A stretch of 64,000 nucleotides of DNA from JAUHWL01 sp964416385 (GCA_964416385.1 CAYQDW010000007.1:3669-67668), one strand, 5' to 3'. Shown: positions 35,596 to 44,957, numbered from the stretch's first letter. Translations and numbers: made by a program. The notes: generated from the letters alone by a model not told the origin.

Positions 35596-36747
35596 TTACT
35601 GAACATTTGCAGCTGCAGCAGGCGTTCTAACTTGCCGCAACACCTCAATAAGGGTATCTATATCATTTTTGGACGTATGCTTACTAAAGGAAATACGAAG
35701 CGGTACCCTTGAACTGGCTTCTTCGCCAAGCGCTGAAATTACATGAGAGCCTTTGTTGCTGCCAGAGTTACAAGCACTGCCACCACTTGCAGCAATCTTG
35801 TGCATATCTAAACTAAAGGTTAACATGCCGCTGGTGGCATCTTGTGGAAAACCAATATTTAATACCGTGAATAAACTATTTTCCATATCGCCACTCAACC
35901 CTAAATAGTTAATGTCGCTAAATGTTTCTTTAAGCGCATTTATGGCATACGCTTTAATTTCACGCATGTGATTGGCATCATTCTCCAAGTTAGCATAGGC
36001 ATTTTCAAAAGCAGCACCCAAACCAATTACACCAACCACATTCTCTGTGCCGGCACGCATGCTTCGCTCTTGCCCGCCACCCATGATTTGTGGTGCAATT
36101 TTATGTCCGCCACGAATAAAACAGAAACCAACCCCTTTTGGGCCATGAAATTTATGAGCAGCACAGGCCAAAAAATCTAAAGGCAACGCTTTGAGGTCAA
36201 TTTTTAGGTGACAAATAGCTTGTACAGTATCAGAGTGAACCAACGCATTGTGCTTCTTTGCCAACACACAAATTTCATGCATCGGGTTTATGTTGCCAAT
36301 TTCATTATTGGCATACATTAAACTAATTAGGGTTTTTTCTGAGGTTGCTAAAGCTTGTTCAAGGTGGTTCATGTTAATCCGGCCCTGACCATCAACCTCT
36401 AATAATGTTAAGCGAATTTCACCGCGATCTGCCAAGAACTCTATAGGATGTAAAACAGCATGATGCTCAAGAGGTGAAGTTATAATATGCGTTACGCCTA
36501 AATCGCGCACTGCAGAAAATATGGCCAAGTTATCAGCCTCTGTACCACCAGAAGTAAAAAATATTTCTCCAGGCAAACAATTAAGCTCTGTGGCTATTTG
36601 CTTGCGCACTTTTTCAACTTCAATTTTCGCTTTTCTACCCAACTCATGTGTAGAGCTTGGGTTGCCAAAAATATCAAGTGCGGCAATCATGGCTTCTTTT
36701 ACGTGTTGATCTAAAGGCGTAGTAGCCGCATTGTCTAAGTAAATCAT
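35596..36747 (-). CDS. cysteine desulfurase, NifS/IscS type
   Basis: 383 residues, fold-type I PLP enzyme of class V. Start MIYLDNAATTPLD is diagnostic. His96-97 (LEHHAV), the PLP lysine Lys199 in AAHKFHGPKG, and the persulfide Cys326 in SGGSACNSGS are all in place. It removes sulfur from cysteine for Fe-S clusters or tRNA thiolation. It is sandwiched between another PLP enzyme (3 nt upstream) and the bicarbonate permease (2 nt downstream), an unusual neighbourhood without iscU or sufU. Confidence 0.92.
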   Translation of the reverse strand: MIYLDNAATTPLDQHVKEAMIAALDIFGNPSSTHELGRKAKIEVEKVRKQIATELNCLPGEIFFTSGGTEADNLAIFSAVRDLGVTHIITSPLEHHAVLHPIEFLADRGEIRLTLLEVDGQGRINMNHLEQALATSEKTLISLMYANNEIGNINPMHEICVLAKKHNALVHSDTVQAICHLKIDLKALPLDFLACAAHKFHGPKGVGFCFIRGGHKIAPQIMGGGQERSMRAGTENVVGVIGLGAAFENAYANLENDANHMREIKAYAINALKETFSDINYLGLSGDMENSLFTVLNIGFPQDATSGMLTFSLDMHKIAASGGSACNSGSNKGSHVISALGEEASSRVPLRISFSKHTSKNDIDTLIEVLRQVRTPAAAANVQ

Positions 36748-36750
36748 GTG

Positions 36751-38256
36751 CTATAATTTCAAAGATTTAGCAAACCATTGTTGCACGCTGGCCTGCTCAT
36801 TATTTATGGTTGTTTTATGTTTAAACTCATTGGTAGCTGGGGTGTAAATGTAATCGTGTTGCCAAGATTGCCAATTTTCTGCAACCTCTTTTATGGCTTT
36901 ACAGATGTATTGCACCTCTGCATTGGTCATGGTAGGATGAAAACTTGCGCGTATCCAACCGGGGCGCACTCTAAAATTACCCTCTTGTACATTAAAAGCG
37001 ATGGTGTCTGAAGCGTCTTCATCTAGCTCAAGTAAATAATGCCCATACGTACCAGCACATGAGCACCCACCACGGGTTTGTATGCCGTATCTATCATTAA
37101 GCATACTTACACCTAAATTATAGTGCAACCCTTCTATGGCAAAAGAAAGTACCCCTAAGCGTTTCTGCGTGTCACCAGCCAGGATTTTTATAACAGTATT
37201 TGACGACAACTCATTGAAAATAATTTCAAGGATTTCATCCTCACGCGCCCGGATATTTTCTATACCCATTTCTTCTTTTAGCCTGATGGCCAATGCCGCC
37301 TTAATGGTTTGTAAGAATCCAGGCGTGCCACCATCCTCTCGGGTTTCTATATCATTAATATAATAATGCTTACCCCACGGATTGGTAAATGTTACCGTAC
37401 CACCACCGGGAATGTCTGGTACTTTGTTGGTGTATAAGCGCGATGAAAATATCAACATGCCTGGTGTTCCCGGGCCACCTAAAAACTTATGCGGTGAAAA
37501 GAAAATGGCATCTAGTGTAGCTTCAGGATCATTTTCTGGATGCATATCTATTTGCACATAAGGCCCTGAACAAGCAAAATCAACAAAGCACACACCCCCA
37601 GCCTGATGCATAATGCGCGCAATTTCGTGGTATGGCGTTTCTATACCTGTAACATTGCTACAGCCTGTAACACTGGCAATTAACTTACGCTTGCCAGCAT
37701 ATTTACGAACCAATTCTTTTAAATGCGATAGGCTCACGAGGCCTTCTGGCGTAGCGTCAATAATCTCAACCTGAGCCAATGTTTCTAACCAGCTTGTTTG
37801 GTTGCTGTGATGCTCCATATGGGTTATAAAAACCACAGGGCGTTCTTCGTTGGGCAGGTTAATGTGATGTTTTACTTGCTCTGGTACCTTTAAACCCAAA
37901 AGGCGTTGAAATTTGGAAACTGCACCCGTCATGCCCGTTCCAGAAGGAATTAATACATCTTCTGCATTGGCGTTGACATGATTTTTTATAACGCTTTTTG
38001 CCTCGTGATAGGCCAATGTCATCATTTTGCCCGTATACGAAGTCTCAGTATGCGTATTGGCTACGAGGGCGCCCATATCGCGCGAAAGCCGCTCTTCTAT
38101 TGGGGCATATAATCTACCGCTTGCCGTCCAGTCTGCATAGATGATTTTCTTTTCTCCATAAGGCCCCACAAAGCTTTGGTCGATACCAATGATATTTTTG
38201 CGAAACGGTTCAAAATAAGCCTCTAAGGCACTTTTTGGGGATTTAGACGTATGCAT
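36751..38256 (-). CDS. class V aminotransferase-fold PLP enzyme, cysteine desulfurase/selenocysteine lyase-like
   Basis: 501 residues, longer than SufS (about 410). PLP features: IPSGTGMTGAV cofactor-phosphate loop, THMEHHSNQTSW with the stacking His, CFVDFACSGPY with the Asp, and Lys257 in FFSPHKFLGGPG. Near the C-terminus is TRGGCSCAGTYGHYLL, a Cys-x-Cys where SufS-type enzymes have one catalytic Cys. The C-terminal 100 residues are an extension. Sulfur or selenium transfer is plausible, but the actual substrate is unknown. First gene of a four-gene operon (to 34338) and preceded by its own -7 element. Confidence 0.85.
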   Translation of the reverse strand: MHTSKSPKSALEAYFEPFRKNIIGIDQSFVGPYGEKKIIYADWTASGRLYAPIEERLSRDMGALVANTHTETSYTGKMMTLAYHEAKSVIKNHVNANAEDVLIPSGTGMTGAVSKFQRLLGLKVPEQVKHHINLPNEERPVVFITHMEHHSNQTSWLETLAQVEIIDATPEGLVSLSHLKELVRKYAGKRKLIASVTGCSNVTGIETPYHEIARIMHQAGGVCFVDFACSGPYVQIDMHPENDPEATLDAIFFSPHKFLGGPGTPGMLIFSSRLYTNKVPDIPGGGTVTFTNPWGKHYYINDIETREDGGTPGFLQTIKAALAIRLKEEMGIENIRAREDEILEIIFNELSSNTVIKILAGDTQKRLGVLSFAIEGLHYNLGVSMLNDRYGIQTRGGCSCAGTYGHYLLELDEDASDTIAFNVQEGNFRVRPGWIRASFHPTMTNAEVQYICKAIKEVAENWQSWQHDYIYTPATNEFKHKTTINNEQASVQQWFAKSLKL

Positions 38257-38275
38257 AGCAAAGTAGACATTTTAA

Positions 38276-38283
38276 CAAAAGTA
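38276..38283 (-). promoter_or_regulatory. -7 element of the PLP enzyme/bicarbonate permease operon
   Basis: TACTTTTG on the minus strand matches TAnnTTTG and ends 19 nt before the ATG at 38256, inside the 40-nt gap after glmM. The four downstream genes are only 2-3 nt apart, so this should serve all of them. Confidence 0.6.
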
Positions 38284-38296
38284 GCGATGTTACCCT

Positions 38297-39682
38297 TTAC
38301 GAGGCCAGCGCTGCGAGTTCTGCCACAAAGCGATCACCCAAGGCGTCTGCCTCTTGCTGCGAAGGCGCTTCTGTGTAAACACGAATAATGGGCTCTGTAT
38401 TAGATTTACGCAGATGCACCCAGCCCTTGTCAAAGTCAATTTTAACACCATCAATGGTATGAATTTCTTCGTGGGCATACTTTGTGGCCATCTGCTCTAA
38501 AATTGCATCTACGTCCATAGATTTATCTAAATCTATTTTTTTCTTCGCCATAAAATAGGCAGGATAAGAATTTCTCAAGGCAGATGCAGATTGACCAGTT
38601 TTGGCCAAATGCGTTAAAAAGAGAGCGATGCCAACCAATGCATCTCTACCGTAATGAAGCTCAGGCAGAATGATGCCGCCATTGCCTTCGCCACCAATTA
38701 CGGCACTGGTAGCTTTCATTTCATCAACAACATTTACTTCACCTACGGCACTGGCACTGTAAGTGCTATTGTGGCGCGCAGCAACATCGCGGAGGGCACG
38801 ACTAGACGATAAATTAGAAACCGTATGGCCTGGCGTTCTTGCAAGCAGGTAATCCGCTACGGCAACCAGGGTGTATTCTTCACCAAACATGGTTCCGTCT
38901 TCAGAAATCAATGCAAGTCTATCAACATCAGGGTCTACAACAACACCAAGATCGCAACCATGCTCTACAACGGTTTTCATGATTTCTCCCAAATGTGCTT
39001 TTAGCGGTTCTGGGTTATGGGGAAATTGACCCGTGGGCTCACAAAATAAAGGCACGATAGACTGAACACCCAATTTTTCAAGTAAGGCCGGAATGGCAAT
39101 TCCGCCAGTTGAATTTACCGCATCAATAGCTATTTTAAAATTTGCCGCTTTAATAGCATTTACGTCTACACTGGGCAAACGCAAAATTTCATCAATATGC
39201 TCATTAATGGCGTTTTCATAGGTGCTATACTTACCGAGGTCTTGTACTTCAGCAAAAACGATTTCACCACTTTCTGCAAGGTCCAAGATGGCCATGCCTT
39301 CTGCCCCACTAATAAATTCCCCCTTGTGGTTTAATAGTTTTAGCGCATTCCATTGTACTGGATTATGACTAGCCGTTAAAATAATTCCGCCCTGTGCGGC
39401 CAACCGCGTTACCATCACCTCTACGGTTGGCGTAGTGCTTAGGCCCAAATCAATAACGTTAATTCCCAAACCAATAAGCGTATTGGCTACTAAATTGCTA
39501 ATCATGCTACCACTTGGCCGGGCATCTCTACCAATAACTACCTTAACTGTGGTATCATGGTTACTTTTTAGCCAAGAACCATAGGCAGCGGCAAATTTTA
39601 CGGCATCTATTGGACTTAAAGTATCGCCTTGTTTTCCGCCAATTGTTCCGCGAATTCCAGAAATTGATTTAATTAACGTCAT
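38297..39682 (-). CDS. glmM: phosphoglucosamine mutase
   Basis: 461 residues, alpha-D-phosphohexomutase fold. The phosphoserine is Ser105 in LTASHNPVQWNALKLL, the Mg2+ loop is VVDPDVDRLALI (about 243-254), the sugar loop GGEGNGGIILPELHYGRDALVG (split), and the C-terminal phosphate loop RKSNTEPIIRVYTEA. The start (ISGIRGTIGG) is the GlmM-type first loop. It converts glucosamine-6-P to glucosamine-1-P for UDP-GlcNAc and thus cell wall and LPS. A phosphomannomutase activity cannot be excluded. Confidence 0.92.
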   Translation of the reverse strand: MTLIKSISGIRGTIGGKQGDTLSPIDAVKFAAAYGSWLKSNHDTTVKVVIGRDARPSGSMISNLVANTLIGLGINVIDLGLSTTPTVEVMVTRLAAQGGIILTASHNPVQWNALKLLNHKGEFISGAEGMAILDLAESGEIVFAEVQDLGKYSTYENAINEHIDEILRLPSVDVNAIKAANFKIAIDAVNSTGGIAIPALLEKLGVQSIVPLFCEPTGQFPHNPEPLKAHLGEIMKTVVEHGCDLGVVVDPDVDRLALISEDGTMFGEEYTLVAVADYLLARTPGHTVSNLSSSRALRDVAARHNSTYSASAVGEVNVVDEMKATSAVIGGEGNGGIILPELHYGRDALVGIALFLTHLAKTGQSASALRNSYPAYFMAKKKIDLDKSMDVDAILEQMATKYAHEEIHTIDGVKIDFDKGWVHLRKSNTEPIIRVYTEAPSQQEADALGDRFVAELAALAS

Positions 39683-39706
39683 GCTTTATTCTTAAACTTA
39701 AGGGCG

Positions 39707-39714
39707 CAAATATA
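39707..39714 (-). promoter_or_regulatory. -7 element of glmM, flanked by an inverted repeat
   Basis: TATATTTG on the minus strand, 24 nt before the glmM ATG. Directly upstream, CGGGT (39715-39719) and ACCCG (39727-39731) form an inverted repeat between the -33 and -7 positions that could serve as an operator. Confidence 0.6.
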
Positions 39715-39897
39715 CGGGTTGACTTTACCCGACATTTTTTAACTGTACACGTATTTTTTAATACGCTTGTGATCCATTATAAAGCCCTATTCTTGCCGCG
39801 CATTTAGACATTGTTAATTTCCTTGTGAAAAAGCAAAACAAAAGCTTCGTTTCGGCTCTTTTTTAAAAGCTACTTTTCAAGTGCAACCAAAGAGACT

Positions 39898-41292
39898 ATG
39901 TACAACAAAAGCAACACCAAAGAATTGATTGAACGTTACGAAGTTATGCTCGCCAAAGATGAGCGTTACTTTTTTGATGTAGATCAGTTTGAAGAAATCG
40001 CAGAGTACTATTATATACATGGCGACTATAAAAAAGCCATAGGAGCGTTAGATATAGCTTGTGAACAACATCCGCAAACCAGCACCTTTGTTGTATTAAG
40101 GGCTAACTATTTGGTAGACATGAACAAACTAGACGAAGCCGCAAAGGCGCTAGATGTTGCCGAAAGCCTTGACCCCCACAGTGAAGATCTCACCATTGCA
40201 CGTGCCAATCTGTACAGTAAAAAAGGTATGCATGGGCATGCTATACGCCTGTTAAAAAAAGCCATCCAAACCAGCACAGACCCCGGTGAATTTCATGCCA
40301 TGTTAGCTGTAGAGTATCAGTCGTTAGGCAAGTATGAAGCAGCTATTAAGCATTACAAGATCACGCTGGACGAATATGATGACGATGAGATTTCAATCTA
40401 TAACATCGCCCTTTGTTTTGACATGCTAGACCAACCGCAAAAAGCGATTGACTTTTTTAAGCAATTCATAAACAAACATCCTTACAATGAATTGGCATGG
40501 TACCACTTGGGCATCACCTACGCCAAAAACAAACAACTAAAAGAGGCTATTACAGCCTTAGAATATGCTGTTTTGGTGGATGAACATTTTGTGGCCGCCT
40601 ACTATGAAATGGCACGCACCTATGAGCGTTTAGAAGATTACAAAGCCGCAGCAAAAATTTACATCAGCAGCTTTGAGTATGACCAGCCATCGGGTTATAT
40701 CTTTTACAAGCTTGGGCATTGCTATTTGCGGATGAATCAGAACAAGCAAGCATTGCGCTACTTTAAAAAAGCTGTAAAAGATGATGACGGCCTAGATGAA
40801 GCTTTTTTAGAAATGGCAGCCATTTATGTGGTAGAAGGCAATATTCAAGAGGCTATTTATTCTTTAAATAAGGCCATAGCGCTTGATCCTGAAAACCCTG
40901 ATTACCTGTATACTGCCATAGAAATTTATCAAAAGGCTGATTTCCCGCTGGAGATTATCAAAACCTACAAACGCATTATTGAGCTCGGTTTTGATGATGC
41001 CGATTTATATTTAGATTACAGCGAAAAACTGGCCGAAATTCTTGAGGTTGAAGACGCCCTTTTTGTGTTGGAAGAAGCTATTATAAAATACCCAGATACA
41101 GTAGACCTTTATATTGTACTGGCAGGTTATAAGCTTGCCTTGGGCGATATTGCCAACGGGGCAGAACATTTAACTGATGCCTATGCGATTTCAAACGATG
41201 CGTTGGAATTATTCCAAAATTATTTCCCGGATTTGATTGAAGATCGCATTATTCAATTTCTGCTTGCCGAGCTTAAACAAAAACTTTGTTAG
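39898..41292 (+). CDS. cytoplasmic tetratricopeptide-repeat protein
   Basis: 464 residues, no signal peptide. About eleven TPR motifs in tandem fill the whole chain: for example DYKKAIGALDIACEQHPQTSTFVVLRANYLVDMNKLDEAAKALDVAESLDP (split in two repeats), KYEAAIKHYKITLDE, QPQKAIDFFKQFINKHPYNELAWYHLGITYAKNKQ, NKQALRYFKKAVKDDDGLDEAFLEMAAIY and NIQEAIYSLNKAIALDPENPDYLYTA. The domain is a protein-binding scaffold and is strongly acidic overall. It is conserved in Bacteroidota; partner unknown. The 215-nt gap before it holds the glmM promoter and a small hairpin (39750-39765). Confidence 0.9.
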   Translation: MYNKSNTKELIERYEVMLAKDERYFFDVDQFEEIAEYYYIHGDYKKAIGALDIACEQHPQTSTFVVLRANYLVDMNKLDEAAKALDVAESLDPHSEDLTIARANLYSKKGMHGHAIRLLKKAIQTSTDPGEFHAMLAVEYQSLGKYEAAIKHYKITLDEYDDDEISIYNIALCFDMLDQPQKAIDFFKQFINKHPYNELAWYHLGITYAKNKQLKEAITALEYAVLVDEHFVAAYYEMARTYERLEDYKAAAKIYISSFEYDQPSGYIFYKLGHCYLRMNQNKQALRYFKKAVKDDDGLDEAFLEMAAIYVVEGNIQEAIYSLNKAIALDPENPDYLYTAIEIYQKADFPLEIIKTYKRIIELGFDDADLYLDYSEKLAEILEVEDALFVLEEAIIKYPDTVDLYIVLAGYKLALGDIANGAEHLTDAYAISNDALELFQNYFPDLIEDRIIQFLLAELKQKLC

Positions 41293-41318
41293 TGCACCAT
41301 TCTTGCCGATTATATTTG
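41285..41318 (+). promoter_or_regulatory. promoter of the DUF368/aroE pair (TTTG-N22-TATATTTG)
   Basis: TTTG at 41285-41288 and TATATTTG at 41311-41318 with a 22-nt spacer. The -33 part overlaps the last codons of the TPR gene. The -7 element ends 17 nt before the GTG start at 41336. Confidence 0.65.
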
Positions 41319-41335
41319 CGCCAAATTGAAAAGAC

Positions 41336-42277
41336 GTGCAAACAAATAGATCTTTAAAAGACTACTTCATTTTATTTCTTAAAGGTGTAGGTATGGGCTG
41401 CGCTGATGTTGTTCCTGGCGTTAGTGGTGGTACCATCGCATTTATAGCAGGCATTTACGAAGAACTAATTACGAGCATCAACAACATTAACATAAAAGCG
41501 CTCAATGTGCTTAGAAAAGACGGCATTGCAGCCTTTTGGCGACATGTTAATGGCAATTTTTTTGTGGCCCTTTTGGGCGGTATTGCCGCGGCTGTTATTT
41601 CTTTAGCCAAAATAATCACCTACCTGCTAGACCATGAACCTGTTCTGATTTGGTCATTTTTCTTCGGTTTGGTTTTTATGAGTATTTACTTTGTTGCACG
41701 CCGCGTAAACAAGTGGCAAACCTCAAGGTACATCGCCTTCGCCTTAGGTGCAATCTTAGCCTATTGGATCACCACTTTACCCGCCCAAGCCGAATCAAGC
41801 GCTTTGTGGTATATTTTTATTAGTGGCATGATTGCCATTTGCGCTATGATTTTACCCGGTATCTCAGGAAGTTTTATATTACTACTTATGGGTAGTTACA
41901 CAGTGGTTTTAAACGGCATACATGAGCGTCAATATTTGCTGATCATCACCTTCATGGCCGGTGCCGCTATTGGTTTGCTCTCATTCTCTCGGCTTTTAAA
42001 ATTTATGTTTGATCGCTACCATGATGTTACAATAGCGCTCCTAAGTGGTTTTTTGCTGGGCTCACTAAACAAGATATGGCCTTGGAAAGAGCTCACAAAT
42101 CCAGTTTTTGTTAAGGACAAAACCATTTATCTCGAGTATAACAACCTCCTACCAAATACCTATACAGAAATCACGGCCAATGCATCCCATTTGGGGTGGG
42201 CCATCATGCTTTTTGCCTTTGGTATGCTGCTTATCTTTTTGTTGGAGAAGTTAGCCGGGCACAAGCAAGAATCATGA
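41336..42277 (+). CDS. DUF368 family protein, candidate polyprenyl-phosphate translocase (PopT-like)
   Basis: 313 residues opening with GTG. Eight to nine membrane helices in two related halves: GVGMGCADVVPGVSGGTIAFIAGIYEEL (about 15-42) and the repeat AICAMILPGISGSFILLLMGSYTVVL (about 162-187) each carry the P-G-x-S-G re-entrant motif that defines DUF368. Members called PopT recycle undecaprenyl phosphate across the inner membrane, which fits the nearby glmM and NamZ genes only loosely. Its TGA overlaps the aroE ATG. Confidence 0.88.
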   Translation: MQTNRSLKDYFILFLKGVGMGCADVVPGVSGGTIAFIAGIYEELITSINNINIKALNVLRKDGIAAFWRHVNGNFFVALLGGIAAAVISLAKIITYLLDHEPVLIWSFFFGLVFMSIYFVARRVNKWQTSRYIAFALGAILAYWITTLPAQAESSALWYIFISGMIAICAMILPGISGSFILLLMGSYTVVLNGIHERQYLLIITFMAGAAIGLLSFSRLLKFMFDRYHDVTIALLSGFLLGSLNKIWPWKELTNPVFVKDKTIYLEYNNLLPNTYTEITANASHLGWAIMLFAFGMLLIFLLEKLAGHKQES

Positions 42278-42999
42278 AAATTTTTGGTCTTATTGGGTAT
42301 CCTTTAGGTCATAGCTGGTCGCCAGCATATTTTAATGCAAAGTTCAAAGAGGCAGGTATCGCAGCACAATACATGTGTTTTGAATTACCAGAAATCGGTG
42401 CATTCCCTAATCTTATAGAAAACACCCCGCTGCTTGCTGGTTTAAATGTTACCATACCTTATAAGGAAGCGATTATCCCCTACCTCGATGAATTATCGCC
42501 AACAGCTAAAGCCATAGGTGCTGTTAATACCATTGCTTTTAAAGACGGGAAACTTATTGGCCACAATACAGATGCGTTTGGCTTTTCAGAAACACTTAAA
42601 AAATGTACACTTAAAAAAGACGTTAAAGCCTTAATTTTAGGTACAGGTGGTGCCGCTAAAGCGGTTGCCTACGTCTTGGGGCAAAACGGCATTCAACACA
42701 CATTTGTTAGTCAAACAAATGCTGGAGTCATACAATACCATCAGCTTACAGCAGCAACCATTGCAGAATATCAGCTCATCATCAACTGTACGCCCGTGGG
42801 TATGGCACCCAAAACGGACGCTATGCCTAAAATCCCAATTTCGGATATTAGTAGCACGCATGTAGTCATTGATTTAATCTACAATCCGCCACAAACTATA
42901 TTACTTAAAAAAGCAGCGGCACAAGGAGCACAAACCATGAATGGCCAATATATGTTAGAGCAACAAGCAGAGAAAGCTTGGCAGATATGGCTACCTTAA
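42274..42999 (+). CDS. aroE: shikimate dehydrogenase
   Basis: 241 residues from the ATG at 42274, which overlaps the DUF368 stop (ATGA) and gives the conserved start MKIFGLIGYPLGHSWSP. Catalytic Lys in NVTIPYKEAI (about 65), Asp in GHNTDAFGF (about 101), nucleotide loop LGTGGAAKAVAYVL and the later NCTPVGMAP. It reduces 3-dehydroshikimate with NADPH. A little shorter than E. coli AroE (272). Coupled to the translocase gene with no pathway link that I can see. Confidence 0.94.
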   Translation: MKIFGLIGYPLGHSWSPAYFNAKFKEAGIAAQYMCFELPEIGAFPNLIENTPLLAGLNVTIPYKEAIIPYLDELSPTAKAIGAVNTIAFKDGKLIGHNTDAFGFSETLKKCTLKKDVKALILGTGGAAKAVAYVLGQNGIQHTFVSQTNAGVIQYHQLTAATIAEYQLIINCTPVGMAPKTDAMPKIPISDISSTHVVIDLIYNPPQTILLKKAAAQGAQTMNGQYMLEQQAEKAWQIWLP

Positions 43000-43009
43000 C
43001 GCAGAAGTG

Positions 43010-43017
43010 TACTTTTG
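43010..43017 (+). promoter_or_regulatory. -7 element before the DUF349 gene
   Basis: TACTTTTG fits TAnnTTTG exactly, 20 nt before the ATG at 43038. No clear -33 element. Confidence 0.55.
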
Positions 43018-43037
43018 CATGAAACATTCCCATATAT

Positions 43038-44942
43038 ATGGAAGATAAAGAAAAACAAGCGCTTCAACCAGAAGAATCATCTAACACCATTGAAAACACT
43101 GAAGAGGTTTTAGATGAAACGGTTGACACCCCCGAGGTAGAAAGTGACGAGCACGAAGAAACAGACGAATATGCTGCAGAGCATAAAGAATTGCCGGACT
43201 ATGAGCTTATGTCTGTGGCGGCATTGTGTAAAGAGGCAGAACGACTTTTAAACACACAAGAACCACAACATATAAAAGAAGAGATGGAGGGTATTCATGC
43301 AGCGGCCTTAAAAGCGTTGGATGAAGTACGGAACGAAAAACTACAAGCTTTTATAGAGGAAGGTGGCAATGAAATTGATTTTCAATACGACCAACCCGAG
43401 CGCAAAAACATCCAACAACTATATCGCGATTATAAGCAGAAGCGCCGCGCCTATTACCAAAAGCTAGAGGCGCAACTCATGCTCAACTTGGATGTAAAAA
43501 AGACCATTATCGAGGAACTAAAGCAGCTGCCCAATACCACAGACAGCGTTCCTAACAAATACAGTCGTTTTAGAGAACTACAAGACCGCTGGCATGCAAC
43601 AGGGCCTGTACCGCGCACAGAAAGCAATGAATTATGGAATAATTATCACCACCATATTGATAATTTCTATGACTTTCTGCGAATTAGCAACCAGTTACGC
43701 GAACTTGACCTTAAGAAAAACCTTGAAGCTAAAACCGCTCTATGTGAAGAAGCAGAGGCGCTTAGCAACCATGAGGCAAATCATGAAACCTTCAAAGTAT
43801 TGCAGCAACTGCATGCTAAATGGAAACGCATTGGTCCTGTAGATCGCGAACAAAGTGAACCCATTTGGGAGCGATTTAGCAATGCCACAAAGGCTATTCA
43901 TGATAAAAGGCATGAATTTTACACGGCCCTGAGAGCCCAGCGCGAAGACTTATTAGAACAAAAACGCAACATCATTGCACAAATAGAAGCGCTAAATGTA
44001 GAGGCGCTGAGTACACATGGCGCTTGGCAGACAGCTATGCGAAAAATTGAAGAGTACCGCGAAGCCTTTAAGGCCATTGGGAGAATTGGTTTGCCAGGTA
44101 ATGATATCGTTTGGGAGGCCTTTAGAGAAGCGAACCGCAAATTCAATCGTGCTAAAAATCAATTTTATAAATCGCTAAAGGCACAACATCAAGAAAATCT
44201 TGAACGCAAAAATGCACTTTTGGCGCGTGCGCAAAGCCTAATGGAGAGCACCGACTGGAAGGGAACAGCAAATGAGCTTAAGCAAATTCAAGCTGAATGG
44301 AAAAAAATAGGTTACGTGCCAAAGGCCGAAAGCGATCGTATTTGGAAAGAGTTTCGCGCGGCCTGTAATCACTTTTTTGATCGCTTAACAGCACAAAACA
44401 AAGAAAAAGATAAAGCCTTTGCAGGAAACTTAGCTGCCAAAGAAGCACTTTTAGAAAAGGTAAAAAGCTGGGTTCCAACCAATGAAAAAGGTGAAGGCAT
44501 TTCTGAATTAAAGGAAATGATTGCGGCTTGGAAAGAAATAGGCCGCGTTCCGCAAGACAAGCGCGAAATTGAAAATACCTTTAACAAATTGCTTGATGCG
44601 CACTTTAAAACGTTGAAATTGAACAAGCGCGAGGCAAGTATGATTCACTTTGAAAACAAGGTGCAGCATATCATGGAAGGTGATAACGCCAGAGAGATTG
44701 GGCGTTTTAAAGACGAACTGAAACGTAAAATTGAAGACGCACAAAAAGAACTCAGCCAGCTAGAAAATAACATGATGTTCTTTGCCCACGCGGATGAAAA
44801 AAATCCTATTGTGAAAGAGGCAAAGAGAAATGTTGAGCGGGCACGCGAAAATGTTGAGCTTTTAAAACATAAGCTCAAGACGTTTAAAAAGACTGAGAGC
44901 ATGTCTAATCAGGCTACTGACGAAAACACCGAAACCGCGTAA
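43038..44942 (+). CDS. DUF349 repeat protein
   Basis: 634 residues, highly charged and nearly all helical. An acidic N-terminal 60 residues precede tandem DUF349 repeats, each with the pattern LQ-x-x-W-x-x-x-G-x-V-P and a later LWNNYHHHIDNFYD-like helix: RWHATGPVPRTES, KWKRIGPVDREQS, FKAIGRIGLPGND, EWKKIGYVPKAES and AWKEIGRVPQDKR mark five of them. A coiled coil ends the protein (about 560-620). The family is widespread in Bacteroidota and found once in proteobacteria; function unknown, with a nucleic-acid or ribosome role sometimes suspected. Followed 15 nt later by uvrB. Confidence 0.9.
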   Translation: MEDKEKQALQPEESSNTIENTEEVLDETVDTPEVESDEHEETDEYAAEHKELPDYELMSVAALCKEAERLLNTQEPQHIKEEMEGIHAAALKALDEVRNEKLQAFIEEGGNEIDFQYDQPERKNIQQLYRDYKQKRRAYYQKLEAQLMLNLDVKKTIIEELKQLPNTTDSVPNKYSRFRELQDRWHATGPVPRTESNELWNNYHHHIDNFYDFLRISNQLRELDLKKNLEAKTALCEEAEALSNHEANHETFKVLQQLHAKWKRIGPVDREQSEPIWERFSNATKAIHDKRHEFYTALRAQREDLLEQKRNIIAQIEALNVEALSTHGAWQTAMRKIEEYREAFKAIGRIGLPGNDIVWEAFREANRKFNRAKNQFYKSLKAQHQENLERKNALLARAQSLMESTDWKGTANELKQIQAEWKKIGYVPKAESDRIWKEFRAACNHFFDRLTAQNKEKDKAFAGNLAAKEALLEKVKSWVPTNEKGEGISELKEMIAAWKEIGRVPQDKREIENTFNKLLDAHFKTLKLNKREASMIHFENKVQHIMEGDNAREIGRFKDELKRKIEDAQKELSQLENNMMFFAHADEKNPIVKEAKRNVERARENVELLKHKLKTFKKTESMSNQATDENTETA

Positions 44943-44957
44943 ATTGGGGCCTAATTC

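Noticed and set aside
38297..39682. Phosphomannomutase/phosphoglucomutase instead of glmM
   Set aside because: The first loop (ISGIRGTIGG) and the TASHNPVQWNALK phosphoserine loop fit the phosphoglucosamine mutase type better, although dual activity cannot be excluded.
42196..42273. 26-residue extension of aroE upstream of 42274
   Set aside because: It lies wholly inside the DUF368 gene in another frame; the ATGA overlap at 42274 gives the conserved AroE start.
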